Shown: positions 1 through 10,590, numbered from the stretch's first letter. The stretch is DNA of 64,000 nucleotides from Ornithodoros turicata (GCF_037126465.1 NC_088201.1:27140550-27204549), one strand, 5' to 3'. A program made the numbers and translations. The notes: a model not told the origin generated them from the letters alone.

Positions 1-415
1 GGAACCTGTACCCCATTCAAACCCTTGGGACGTCCGGCTGGCAGTCGTGGAAAGCGGGTCACCGGACCGGTGATCTTTTGTTACCCTTTTCGGAGAAAGC
101 TTGTTGAAAGTGAAAGTTTCCATATCAGCTGCTGTGCACGTGCATCCCTTGACGTCAGTTTGTGAATTTCTGATTGGCTTAGAAAGGGTGGCATTTCCGT
201 TAAAATGCCACGCCCGAGTATCCTTGGGGTTGATTGCTGATGGTTTCGCTGCCACTCAGGCTAGCGTTTGTAACTAAGATATACTTGTAAATAAATGTAT
301 ATAGTCGGTATTCCACATCAAGTCTCCGTGGACGTCATTTGCAACGTGTCGGTGTAGCGTCGGATCCGCAACCGTACAACCCTGCGGACCACTTCAACAA
401 CGATACGAACCTATC
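1..415 (+). repeat. 5' LTR, left-truncated by the window edge
   Basis: This matches 5544-5958 with two transitions and no indels. About 149 bp of its left end should lie before the window if the 3' LTR really begins at 5395. An AATAAA polyadenylation signal lies at 290-295. The right boundary is set by the primer-binding site that follows and by divergence from the 3' copy after position 417. Confidence 0.9.
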
Positions 416-433
416 TGGCGCAGTCGACAGGAT
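416..433 (+). promoter_or_regulatory. Primer-binding site, probably tRNA-Ser
   Basis: TGGCGCAGTCGACAGGAT directly follows the LTR. It is complementary to a tRNA 3' end finishing in CTGCGCCA. Arthropod tRNA-Ser has that end, and it primes several Drosophila Gypsy-group elements. One or two mismatches to the Drosophila tRNA-Ser end are expected. The tRNA assignment is from memory. Confidence 0.7.
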
Positions 434-691
434 GCTACGCCAACTTTCTGCGAATGAAGAACAAGACACGGCAACGGCAAGTACAGTGGCAGCTAGCGTT
501 TGATGCCTGTGGAGGAGTGGCAGTGCGTTAACGTCGTCGAGGCATCAAGTCAATCATCCCGGCGACGAAGACAAGTACTCTGAGCGAGAAAGTCTACGTC
601 CTGTGTGGAGGTGATCTTCGCCCGTCATCAAGGTTCCGAAAAGCACAGTGAACGGTGAGTGTCTTTTCAGTTGCGTATTTTGCCTATCACT

Positions 692-3600
692 ATGACCGGA
701 GGGTATAAATTAAGAGATAGGGGAGACGCAGGGAATCGTGAGGATGAGGGGGATGACACATTGGCAGTGGCCCCACAAAGGGATGGTAGTGAAAGCAATT
801 CAGAAATGTCTGTGTCTATCGCCGAATATAGGCGGTTGGAGCTTAGAGTCAGATTAGCAGAAATCGAGCTAGAAACGCAAAGGTTGCGAAGTGCAAGTAA
901 CTCGGGGACCCCTACGGAGGCCGGTACATATGTGATGGGGGAAGAGGATAGGATGTTAAAATTTGCCTCCCTCCTAAAAGGCGTGTTGTCGCCGATGCCG
1001 ACACAGGAATCACTTATCCCTGGTTGGTTTGAAGATGTGGAAGCAACGCTAGACTCGTATAAGGTGCCTAGTGCGTGGCGAGCAGGTCTGATACTTCCAT
1101 TGCTTAGCGAAAAGGCGAGAGCATTGCTGGTGAGACTTAATTCAGCTGACCGTGCGGACTACAAAGTGCTCAAGACAAAAATCCTCGAAGGACTAAGACT
1201 GTCTACCGCGGAATACAAACGACTTTTTGTCAACTCCAAACCGGACAAAAGGGAGACCTGGGAGCAGTTTGCAGTAAGGCTAGAAAATTACTTGCGCTAC
1301 TATTTGAATAGTTGTAAAGTAACTACTTTTGAGGACTTAATCCAATTGATGATCACGGACAGAATGAAGGAATGCCTATCGCCGGACGCAAAGGCTTACG
1401 TCGCGTTGAATGAAAAGGAGAAGTTCCTTCAGCCCAATGAACTAGCAAGACTAGCAGAGAACTTCCGCGAAAGCGTTAGATGCAAGGCGGCAGCAGCAGC
1501 TGTAACCGGGACAGAAAGCACAGTGGAACGGAACTTCCCAAAAGGCCAGGCAAAGACTCGCGTTATAGAGAACGGGGGTGCAAAGCCTAAGAGGAGAGGT
1601 AGTTACAACTGCTCATCGCTCGACCACATTGCCAAACACTGTACTAAGAAGGCTGGATATTCCGCGGCGCGCATTAATGCAGTGAGCCTTGTATCTGAAG
1701 AAAGCAGCAGCGAGAGTGAAAGCGAGAATGTCGTTATTGTCGCTAGGGTACTGCTGCCCTTAGAAGAGAGTAGCACTCAAGAGATGCCAAGGGATGTAAG
1801 AGTTAAATTACAGGATATGCATGAGGTGTCTGTAAAAAATGGTGAAGCTACTTTTCAAGCGTACGTAGACTCAGGAGCCGAGATCACAGTTATCCGCAAG
1901 ACGGTGCTTGCGAACTACGTAAAAACAGGATCAACAATGAAGCTCGTCAGTGCCTTCGGAGATGAGGTGGTCGCGGAATTGGCGTACGTTCCGTTGAAAT
2001 TGACAGATAGCTCGCCCTATGTTTCCGAACAGCCCTCTGACCCAGTGTTCTTGTGCGCGTTAGTGGACCGCATGGCTAAGAGAGTGAATGCGCTAATCAC
2101 TCCAGATGTGTACAAGGGGTTGTCTGACGCAAGTGCAAAAGTAATGGTAGATGAGGGTGACGCTCCGGAGGAAGCGCAGAACGCTCAGGAGCACGCTGAC
2201 AATGAGGACCATTGTGAGTCAACGACTGTGTTAGGTGTAGGGCACGATAAGGGATGTGATCCTGCTGCAGGCGATAACAACTCCCCGCGGCAGATTTTTA
2301 TGAATAGCCAGAGTGAGGATGGGAGTCTTAGAGAGGCATGGGAGCAAGCGAGAGCAGGAAAACACGGGATGATAGTTGTTGACGGCCTGTTATCTCATAG
2401 TGACTACGTAAATGGGCGCGAATGCAGGCAGTTAGTCCTCCCAAAAGAAAGACGTAGTGAGGTTCTACGACTGGCACATGATTCGGACTGGGCAGGGCAC
2501 CTAGGCGAGCGAAAGACGCTGCAGCGTATAAAGAGCTCATTTTACTGGCCAGGTATCACCACCGACGTGAAGCGCTATTGCCAGAGTTGCCACCAGTGCC
2601 AAATTAAAGCGCCAACAAGAATGACAGACAGAGTACCGATTGCACCGATAGCTAGAGCACGTACCCCCTTCCAAGTTATTAACATGGACTGTATAGGTCC
2701 CGTTAATCCTCCATCAGCCCGTGGACATCGCTACGCGCTGTGTGTGGTTGACTTATGTACGAGATGGACTGAGGTCGTGTGCTTGCGAGCCCTTACGGCA
2801 AAGGCTACCTGCGAAGCCCTGTTAGACATATTCTCGCGTCTCGGTGTACCGGAGACCATATGCTCGGATCAAGGGACGAACTTTACCTCTCATTTGACTA
2901 GGGAATTTCTGGCACGAATGGGCGCGACGCCGCGTTTCTCCACACCCGATCACCCCCAGAGTAATGGATTAGTGGAGAGGTGGAATGGTACCTTCAAGTC
3001 AATGTTATACCACACAGTCGAAAAACATGGGCGGAACTGGGATAAACATGTTCCTTTCTTACTCTGGGCATATCGCGAAGTCCCAAATGCGACTACGGGG
3101 GAGACACCCTTCGAAATGATGTATGGGAGAGTGCCCACTGGACCGCTAACAATCTTGCAGAAAATGTGGTCAGGAGAATGGACAGTGCCTGATGGGCTAA
3201 GCACGTCTGCTGTAGAATATCTGAGCGACCTGAGGAAAAGACTTTGCGAAGCGGGAGAACGGGCGAGAGAAACAGGCAGTGCAAATCAAGAGAACTACTG
3301 TAATCGCTACAACCTAAGATCGCGGGAGAAACAGTTTCAGGAAGACGACCAGGTTCTTATTCTAGAACGGGATGGCACCAGGAAGTTGATGTCAAGGTGG
3401 ATAGGGCCAGTTACAGTTATTCGACGCCTAAGACCGTACACCTATCAGGTCAGGTTGAGTGACAAGAACTTTAGGACGGTGCACGCGAATAAGCTCAGAC
3501 CATATCACGCCCGAGTGAGCTCCGTAGGAGTAATTTTCGAGGATGATGTAGATTTTGGACAGGTTGAGATGATACCTACGAAGAAGAGAGAGCGGAACTT

Positions 3601-5035
3601 CATAAATTCAGTGGAGGCGGACCATCTAAGCCCTGGCCAGAGAGGACAATTGTTGTCATTGATCAAAACGATGCCGCAAGTGTTCAGGGACACGCCTGGT
3701 GAATGTAAGGTGGGCAAACATGTGATAAGGATAAAACCGGGCGAGGCACCACAACGAGTGTATCCCTACAAAATTCCAATGGCCTATCGCAAAGAAGTAG
3801 AGCGACAGATCAGTGAATTATTGGAATGGGGACTGATTTACCCCACAGAAAGCAAGTTTGCGCATCCCATTGTGTGCGTGAGCAAGAAAGATGGAGGCAT
3901 GCGCCTCTGTGTAGACTATCGCAAGCTTAACGCGATCACGGAGCCTGACGCGTTTCCGATGAGTCAGAGCACAGAAATTCTGTACCAGGTAGCTCGTGCG
4001 AGATACATCACAGTAATCGATATGCTCAGAGGGTACTGGCAGATCAGGTTGGATGAGGAGTCGCAACAGTGTACATCGTTTATCACTCACCATGGCCAGT
4101 ACGCCTGGAAGGTGATGCCTTACGGCCTCAGAAATTCGGCATCGACCTTTCAGAGAACGATCAACGAAATTATGGCACCACATAGTGAATACGCATGTGC
4201 GTACATTGATGACGTTGCGATATATTCAGCTACATGGGAGGACCACTTAGAACACCTGGCAAGAGTGTTGGGATCAGTAGCAGCAGCGGGCTTGACAGTA
4301 AACTTGAAGAAATGTAAGTTCGCACAAAACAGGGTTCATTACCTAGGGCACATTGTAGGATCTGGTACGCACGCCCCGGATCCTGAACGGATCAAGGCAG
4401 TTGAAAATATCGCCCGCCCCGAGACCAAGAGCCAACTTCGAAGCTTCCTCGGGATATGCAATTATTACCGTGATTATGTGCCGCGTTATTCGGAAATTGT
4501 CCTTCCGCTCACTAATATGACGAACCGTCGCACTCCACAGAGGCTCCCGTGGAGTGAGGAGGCAACCAGATCCTTTCAAGAAATTAAGGAAGCCTTAGCA
4601 AACGCTCCCTCTCTTTTTGCTCCGGACCCGTCGAGAGATTACATTTTAGCCACTGACGCGTCAGGGTCCGCAGTTGGCGCTTGTCTCGCACAGGAACATG
4701 AAAACGGCAGGGAATGCCCTGTAGCGTTCCTAAGTAGGAAGCTCACGCCTGCTCAAACACGATGGGCAACTATCGAGCGCGAAGCGTTTGCTATCATATG
4801 GTCATTGCAACGACTCGAAACTTGGCTCTTTGGTGCCACTATCAAGGTTGTGACGGACCACAACCCACTCAAGTACCTAACCTTGACCACCCCACATAGT
4901 GCCAGACTGACGCGGTGGGCCCTCGCGTTGCAACGATTCAACATTACCATTGTACATAAAAAGGGATCTCTGAATTGTAACGCTGACGCCCTTTCGAGAT
5001 TGACCACTGCTGATGAGCACTCTCTGGTTAGCTAA
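692..5035 (+). CDS. Gag-Pol polyprotein with integrase before reverse transcriptase
   Basis: One uninterrupted frame encodes capsid, protease and all replication enzymes. The ATG at 692 is the first in frame; the frame is open to 659 but only from a GTG. Residue numbers below count from 659. A zinc knuckle lies at 315-328 with its first Cys replaced by Ser. The protease has DSGA at 404-407. The integrase has an HHCC zinc domain starting at His607, catalytic D677, D737 and E773 with the usual 35-residue D-E spacing, and a GPY/F-like C-terminus. The reverse transcriptase has YIDD at 1182-1185. RNase H begins near TDAS at Asp1333, and a DHNPL motif follows. At about 1,450 residues in one frame the gene looks functional. 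There is no frameshift between gag and pol. Confidence 0.93.
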   Translation: MTGGYKLRDRGDAGNREDEGDDTLAVAPQRDGSESNSEMSVSIAEYRRLELRVRLAEIELETQRLRSASNSGTPTEAGTYVMGEEDRMLKFASLLKGVLSPMPTQESLIPGWFEDVEATLDSYKVPSAWRAGLILPLLSEKARALLVRLNSADRADYKVLKTKILEGLRLSTAEYKRLFVNSKPDKRETWEQFAVRLENYLRYYLNSCKVTTFEDLIQLMITDRMKECLSPDAKAYVALNEKEKFLQPNELARLAENFRESVRCKAAAAAVTGTESTVERNFPKGQAKTRVIENGGAKPKRRGSYNCSSLDHIAKHCTKKAGYSAARINAVSLVSEESSSESESENVVIVARVLLPLEESSTQEMPRDVRVKLQDMHEVSVKNGEATFQAYVDSGAEITVIRKTVLANYVKTGSTMKLVSAFGDEVVAELAYVPLKLTDSSPYVSEQPSDPVFLCALVDRMAKRVNALITPDVYKGLSDASAKVMVDEGDAPEEAQNAQEHADNEDHCESTTVLGVGHDKGCDPAAGDNNSPRQIFMNSQSEDGSLREAWEQARAGKHGMIVVDGLLSHSDYVNGRECRQLVLPKERRSEVLRLAHDSDWAGHLGERKTLQRIKSSFYWPGITTDVKRYCQSCHQCQIKAPTRMTDRVPIAPIARARTPFQVINMDCIGPVNPPSARGHRYALCVVDLCTRWTEVVCLRALTAKATCEALLDIFSRLGVPETICSDQGTNFTSHLTREFLARMGATPRFSTPDHPQSNGLVERWNGTFKSMLYHTVEKHGRNWDKHVPFLLWAYREVPNATTGETPFEMMYGRVPTGPLTILQKMWSGEWTVPDGLSTSAVEYLSDLRKRLCEAGERARETGSANQENYCNRYNLRSREKQFQEDDQVLILERDGTRKLMSRWIGPVTVIRRLRPYTYQVRLSDKNFRTVHANKLRPYHARVSSVGVIFEDDVDFGQVEMIPTKKRERNFINSVEADHLSPGQRGQLLSLIKTMPQVFRDTPGECKVGKHVIRIKPGEAPQRVYPYKIPMAYRKEVERQISELLEWGLIYPTESKFAHPIVCVSKKDGGMRLCVDYRKLNAITEPDAFPMSQSTEILYQVARARYITVIDMLRGYWQIRLDEESQQCTSFITHHGQYAWKVMPYGLRNSASTFQRTINEIMAPHSEYACAYIDDVAIYSATWEDHLEHLARVLGSVAAAGLTVNLKKCKFAQNRVHYLGHIVGSGTHAPDPERIKAVENIARPETKSQLRSFLGICNYYRDYVPRYSEIVLPLTNMTNRRTPQRLPWSEEATRSFQEIKEALANAPSLFAPDPSRDYILATDASGSAVGACLAQEHENGRECPVAFLSRKLTPAQTRWATIEREAFAIIWSLQRLETWLFGATIKVVTDHNPLKYLTLTTPHSARLTRWALALQRFNITIVHKKGSLNCNADALSRLTTADEHSLVS

Positions 5036-5384
5036 ATGTCAGGTTGCTGTGTATGGTGAAAATCCGGTCATGGTGTTGGCGGGTGCGTGACGAAAGGAGA
5101 CACTCTGTCTGTATACTGTGTAATCATCTTCTGGTGACTGTTGTGTATTCCTGGTGCCATGATCAATCTTGTGGCGGAGGTGTCGACCAGAAGAACTTTG
5201 CAAGAACTTTGCCAATTGTGGCCAAAACCCGGGACATATGTATAAGACATGAACTTTTCTAAGAGTGCACTGCGCTAAGAACTCGGCTAATATTTGACCG
5301 CGTATCGCCCCGTTCAGCCTGATGCTTGCTCGGTATTGCTTTTGGTTATGTGATGCATGACGTTGAAGTACATGCATCACAGTT
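5036..5384 (+). other. Noncoding tail between pol and the 3' LTR
   Basis: No envelope-like frame is present. The segment contains an early copy of GTGGCGGAGGTGT at 5171-5183, the same motif that precedes the proposed 3' LTR start. It may be a second purine tract or an alternative LTR boundary at 5181. Confidence 0.6.
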
Positions 5385-5394
5385 GTGGCGGAGG
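5385..5394 (+). promoter_or_regulatory. Polypurine tract
   Basis: GTGGCGGAGG lies immediately before a TGTTAG that suits an LTR beginning with TG. It would prime plus-strand DNA synthesis. The assignment depends on the LTR start chosen here, because the matching left end of the 5' LTR is outside the window. Confidence 0.55.
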
Positions 5395-5958
5395 TGTTAG
5401 CCGAATAGCCGAGCAATCTCATAAGTGTTTCAGTTAATTAACTTTTACTGTTGTCTGTTGACTGCCACGAGGGAAGCACCTTAGAGGGACGACCTTCGCT
5501 GTTGGACCTTTCAATGCGGATTAGAGCGCTTTCTAGGTCGCTCGGAACCTGTACCCCATTCAAACCCTTGGGACGTCCGGCTGGCAGTCGTGGAAAGCGG
5601 GTCACCGGACCGGTGATCTTTTGTTACCCTTTTCGGAGAAAGCTTGTTGAAAGTGAAAGTTTCCATATCAGCTGCTGTGCACGTGCATCCCTTGACGTCA
5701 GTTTGTGAATTTCTGATTGGCTTAGAAAGGGTGGCATTTCCGTTAAAATGCCACGCCCGAGTATCCTTGGGGTTGATTGCTGATGGTTTCGCTGCCACTC
5801 AGGCTAGCGTTTGTAACTAAGATGTACTTGTAAATAAATGTATATAGTCGGTGTTCCACATCAAGTCTCCGTGGACGTCATTTGCAACGTGTCGGTGTAG
5901 CGTCGGATCCGCAACCGTACAACCCTGCGGACCACTTCAACAACGATACGAACCTATC
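5395..5958 (+). repeat. 3' LTR
   Basis: The right 415 bp match the window's first 415 bp. The proposed start, TGTTAG after the purine tract, gives an LTR of about 564 bp. AATAAA lies at 5833-5838. Satellite sequence begins immediately after the LTR, so the element is inserted in, or at the edge of, the satellite array. Confidence 0.85.
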
Positions 5959-8900
5959 TGTTCCTCTGCAAAGTTCCTCAGTAGAGTGGTTTCTCTTCGA
6001 AGTTCCTCTGGAAAGTCCCTTGGCAACTGGTTCCTCTGCAAAGTCCTTCTGGAGACTGGTTCCTCTGCAATGTTACTCTTCGACGTTCCTCTGGAGAATG
6101 GTTCTTCTTCGAAGTTCCTCTGGAGAATGGTTCCACTTTGAAGTTTCCCTGAAGACGTTTTCCTCTGCAAAGTTCCTATTCGAAGTTCCTCTTCGAAGTT
6201 CCTCTGGAGACTGGTTCTTCTGCGAACTTTCCTCTTTGAAGTTCTTCTGGAGACTCGTTCCTCTCCGAAGTTTCTCTGCGAAGTTCCTCTGAAGACTTTC
6301 CTCTGGAAAGTTCCTCTTCCAAGTTCCTCTGGAGACTGGCTCCTCTGTGAAGTTCCTCTGCGAAGTATCTCTGGAGACTGATTCCTCATCGAAGCTCCCA
6401 TGCAAAGTTCCTCTGGAGACTGGTTCCTCAGTAATGTTCCTCTTCGGAATTCCTCTGCGAAGTTCCTCTACAGACTCGTTCCCCTGTGAAGTTCCTTGGG
6501 GAAGTTCATCTGGAGACTGCTTCCTCTTTGAAGTGCTGCTGGGGACTGGTTCCTCGACAGAGTTCTTCTTTCTTCGAAGTACCTCTGGAAACTGGTTCCT
6601 CTTCGAAGTTCCTCTTCAAAGTCCCTCTGGAGACTGGCCCCTTTGCGAAGTTCCTCGGGAGACTGGTCCTAAGCGAAGTTCCTCTCCAAAGTTCCTCTTG
6701 CAAGTTCCTCTGGAGACTGGTCCCACTGCGAAGTTCCACTTCGAAGTTCCTCTGCAAAGTTCCTCAGGAGACTGGTTCCACAGCAAAGTTCCCCTGGAGA
6801 TTGGTTCCTCTCCGATGTTTCTCTGCGGAGTTCCTCTGAAGACTTTCCTCTGCAAAAGTTCCTCTTCGAGGTTCCTCTGGAGACTGATTCCTCTGTGAAG
6901 TTCCTCTGGATACTGGTCCCTCTTCGAAGCTCCTCTGGAGAGTGGTTTCTCTTCGAAGTTCCTTTGCGAAGTTCCTCTGGCGACTGGGTCCTCTGCAAAG
7001 TTCTTCTGGAGACTGGTTCCTCTGCAATGTTACTCTTCTATGTTCCTCTTCGATGTTCCTCTTCGATGTTCTCTGGAGACTGGTTTCCCCTCGAAGTTCC
7101 TCTGGAAACTGGTTCCACTTCGAAGTTCCCCTGAAGCCTTTTTCCCCTGCAAAGTTCCTCTTCGAAGCTTTTTAAAGTTCTTTGGCTTTTCCGTATTTTT
7201 CACCTCTGGAGACTGGTTCCTCTCCGAAGTTCCTCAGCGAAAATCCTCTGGAGACTGGTCGCTCCTCGAAGTTCCTCTGCGAGGTTCCTCTGGAGAGTGG
7301 TTCCTCTTCGAAGACCCTCTGGAGACTCTTTCCTCTTCGAAATTCTTCTGCGAAGTTCCTCTGGGAAGTTCCTTCAGAGACTGGTTCCTCTTCAAAGGTC
7401 CTCTGGAGACTGGTTCCTCTGCGAAGTTCCTCAGCGAAATTCCTCAGCGAAATTCCTCTGGAGACTGGTCCGCCTTCGAAGTTCCTCTGGAGAGTGGTTC
7501 CTCGGCGAAGTTCGTCTTCGACGTTCCTCTGGAGACTGGTCACACTGAGAAGTTCCTCTTCGAAGTTCCTCTGGAGAGTGGTTCCTCGGCGAAGTTCGTC
7601 TTCGACGTTCCTCTGGAGACTGGTCACTCTGAGAAGTTCCTCTTCAATTTTCATCTGTAAAGTTCCCCTGGAGACAGGTTCCTTACCAAAGTTCCTCTTG
7701 GAAGTTCCTCTGGAGACTGGTCCCACTGCGAAGTTCCACTTCGACGTTCATCTGCGAAGTTCCTCTATGAAGTTCTTTCAGAGAGGGGTTCCTCTGCAAA
7801 GTTCCTTTTCGAAGTTCCTCTGGGGACTGGTTCTTCTACCCTGCGAAGTTGCTATTCAAAGTTCCTCTGCGAAGTTACTCTTCCAAGGTTTTTTTGTGAA
7901 GTTGTCTCTGAAAAGTTCATCTGGAGACTGGTTCCTCTGCGAAGTTCGTCTTCAAAAGTCCTATTCAAAGTTCCTCTGCAAAGTTCCTCTGGAGACTGGT
8001 CCCTTAGCAATGTTCTTCTTCAAAGTTCATCAGTAAAGTTCCTCTGGAGACTGGTTCCTCTGCGAAAATTCTCTTCGAAGTTCGTCTGCAAAGTTACTCC
8101 GGAGACTGGTTCCTCTGCGACGTTCCTCTTCAAAGTTTTTCTGCGACGTTCCTCGGGAGACTGGTTCCTCAGCGAAGTTCCCCTTCAAAGTTCTTCTGTG
8201 AACTTCCCCTGGAGACTGGTTCCTCAGCGAAGTTCCTCCGCAAAGTTACTGTGGAGACTGGCTCCTCTGCGAAGTGTCTTTGCAACGTTCCTCTTTGAAG
8301 TTCCTCTGCAAAGTTCGTCTGTGAAGTTCCTCCTCGAAGTTCCTCTTTGAAGATCCTCTGGAAACTGGTTCCTTTGGAAAATTCCTCTTTGAAGTTCCTT
8401 TTCGAAGCACCTCTGCGAAGTTCCCCTTTGAAGTTCCTTTGCGAAGTTTCTCCGGAGACTGGTTCCTCTGCGAAGTTCCACTGCGAAGTTCGTCTTTGAC
8501 GTTCCTCTGCGAAGTTCCTCTCGAGACTGGTTCCTCTGTGACGTTGCTCTTCGAAGTTCCTCTGCACAGTTTCTCTCCAAAGTTCATCTGAGAAGTTCTT
8601 CTGTAGACTGGTTCCTCGGCAAGCTCCTCTTCGTAGTTCCTCTAAAGACTGATTCCTCTTCGAAGTTCCTCCTCAAAAATCCTCTTCAAAATTCATCTGG
8701 TGACTGGTTCCCCCACAAAGTTCCTCTGGGAACTGGCTGCTTTGCGAAATTCTTCTGTGATGTTCGTCTTCGAAGTTCCTCTGCGAAATTCCTCTGGGGA
8801 CTGGTTTCTCTATGAAGTTCCTCTTCAAAGTGTCACTTCGAAGTTCCTCTTCAAAGTTCCTTTGTGAAGTTCCTCCTCGAAGTTCCTCTGGAGACAGATT

Positions 8901-9728
8901 TCTCTGTGTAGTGCCTGTGCCAAGTTCCTCTTCGAAATCCCTCTACGGAGGTTCACTGAGAAGTTCTTCTTCGAAGTTCCCCTGGGGACTGTTTCCTGTG
9001 CGACGTTCTCTTCAAAGTTCCTCAGCCAAGTTCCTTTTCAAACGTCCTCTTCAAAGTTCCCCTTCGAAGTTCCTTTGAGGACTGGTTCCTCTTCGAATTT
9101 CCGCTGCGAAGGTCCTCTGGAGGCTGGTTCTTCAGCAATGTTCCTCTTCAAAGTTCCTCTGCGAAGTTCCTCTTAAGACTGGTTCCTTTGTGAAGTTCCT
9201 TGGAGACTGGTTCCGCTTCAAAGTTCCTCTTCGAAATTCCTCTGAAGCCTGGTTCCTCTGTGAAGTTCCTTGGAGACTGGTTCCTCAGCAAAGTTCCCCT
9301 TTGAAATTCCTCTGTGAAGTTTCACTGGAGACTGGTTCCCTGTGAAGTTGCTTTGCGTAGTTCCTCGGGACACTGGTTCCTCCTCCTCAAAAGTCCTCTT
9401 CAAAGTTCCTCTTCGAAGGTCGTCTCCGAAGTACCTCTGAAGACTGGTTCCACTGCAGAGTTCCTTTACGAAGTTCCTGTCGAGACTGGTTCCTCTTAGA
9501 AGTTCCTCAGCAAAGTTTCTCTCGATACTGGTTCCTCAGCAAAGTTTCTCTCGATACTGGTTCCTCAGCGATGTTCCCCTTCAAAGCTCCTCTGTGAAGT
9601 TCCCCTGGAGACTGGTTCCTCAGCGAGGTTCCTCTTCCAAGTTCGCATGCGAAGTCCCTCTGAAGAATGGTTCCACTGCAAAGTTCCTCTTCGAAGTTCC
9701 TGTGGAGACTGGTTCCTCTTTGACGTTC
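5959..9728. repeat. Satellite of mixed 13-bp and 16-bp units, left block
   Basis: Two unit types alternate irregularly: a 13-mer close to GTTCCTCTKCGAA and a 16-mer close to GTTCCTCTGGAGACTG. One 16-mer is usually followed by one to four 13-mers. Higher-order copies occur: an 84-bp block at about 7477-7560 recurs at 7561-7644 with very few changes. A 37-bp stretch near 6206 recurs identically near 10240. The units seldom contain stop codons and their lengths are not multiples of three, so long open frames appear on both strands. These encode only cyclic low-complexity peptides and should not be annotated as genes. Confidence 0.95.
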
Positions 9729-9736
9729 CTCTAGAG

Positions 9737-10166
9737 CAGTGTTTCCAAACTTTTGGTGGTGACGGACCCCCGGAAGCGATGAGAGCCAATTCACGGACCC
9801 CCCCCCACTCCCCCCCCCACACACACACCGTCACAGCCAGTGCATAACCAGCAACCTCGTCAGCTGCTGCGTGCTTTCGGTACAGCTTCAGAAACGATTC
9901 CGGACTGGTTTCTTCTTCTTGTTTGTATGTCTATGATGCGGACAAACGTGCATTGCAGGACTTTTCTATCCGAAATTAGAAGCTAGCCGTTGAAGCATGC
10001 TTGTAGCAATTTTGGAAGTTCTGGGTGTTTGGAAATCGGGCAGCATGTACGAGCGCGTGTCTGTGGGGACGAAAATCCTCACTGAAATGTGAGAGACGGT
10101 CGCGGACCCCCACGGACACTCTCGCGGACCCCCAGGGGTCCGCGGACCACACTTTGGGAAACACTG
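9737..10166. mobile_element. hAT-type MITE inserted in the satellite
   Basis: This 430-bp element starts CAGTGTTTCC and ends GGGAAACACTG. It is flanked by a perfect 8-bp duplication, CTCTAGAG, at 9729-9736 and 10167-10174, which is the hAT signature. Its right end, with GGTCCGCGGACC-type repeats, belongs to the same family as the elements at 30973 and 33760 but in opposite orientation. It contains no transposase. Confidence 0.92.
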
Positions 10167-10174
10167 CTCTAGAG

Positions 10175-10590
10175 AATGGGTCCTCTGCGAAGTTCCTTTG
10201 TGAGGTTCCTCTTCTAAGTTCCTCTTTAAGTTCATCTGGAGACTGGTTCTTCTGCGAACTTTCCTCTTTGAAGTTCTCCAAAGTTCCTTTGGAAACTGGT
10301 TCCTCCGCGAAGTTCCTCTGGAGACCGGCTCGTCTGCGAAGTGCCTCTGCAAAGTTCCTCTTGGAAGTTCCTCTTTGAAGTTCGTCTGCGAAGTTCCTCT
10401 GGAGACAGGTTCCTCTGCAAAGTTCCTCTTCGAAGTTCCTGTGGAGACTGGTTCCTCTTAGAAGTTCCTCTGCGAAATTACTCTCCGAAGTTCCTCTGGA
10501 GACTGGTTCCTCTTCGAATTTCCTCTGCGAAGTGCCTCTGCGAAGTTGGTCTGGGGACTGGTTCCTTGTGAATTTCCTCTGGTTCCTCTT
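10175..10590. repeat. Satellite of 13-bp and 16-bp units, right block
   Basis: This continues the 5959-9728 array beyond the hAT insertion, with the same two unit types. It ends near 10590, where an AT-rich tandem repeat begins. Confidence 0.93.

Larger units (their letters stand above)
1..5958 (+). mobile_element. Gmr1-like Ty3/Gypsy LTR retrotransposon, 5' end outside the window
   Basis: Bases 1-415 and 5544-5958 are a direct repeat that differs at only two sites (A281 versus G5824, and A310 versus G5853), so these are the two LTRs of one element. Between them lie a primer-binding site, one long gag-pol frame, a noncoding tail and a purine-rich tract. No envelope gene is present. The encoded order is gag, protease, integrase, reverse transcriptase, RNase H, while the reverse transcriptase is of Ty3/Gypsy type. 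That combination defines Gmr1-like elements, first described in deuterostomes. The intact frame and nearly identical LTRs imply a recent insertion. The target duplication cannot be checked because the left flank lies outside the window. Confidence 0.93.

Noticed and set aside
655..670. GGTGAGT followed by CTTTTCAG at the start of gag, resembling an intron
   Set aside because: The interval between donor and acceptor is far too short to be spliced; it is also upstream of the first ATG.
3818..4183. Antisense frames within the LTR-element pol gene
   Set aside because: They are shadows of the strongly supported plus-strand polyprotein.
5959..10590. Many long open frames (up to 284 codons) on both strands
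   Set aside because: They are translations of the 13/16-bp satellite, which seldom contains stops; the peptides are cyclic (such as ETGSSAKFL) and start and stop arbitrarily.
5959..10590. CRISPR-like regular repeat
   Set aside because: The units are contiguous with no unique spacers, and the window is eukaryotic.
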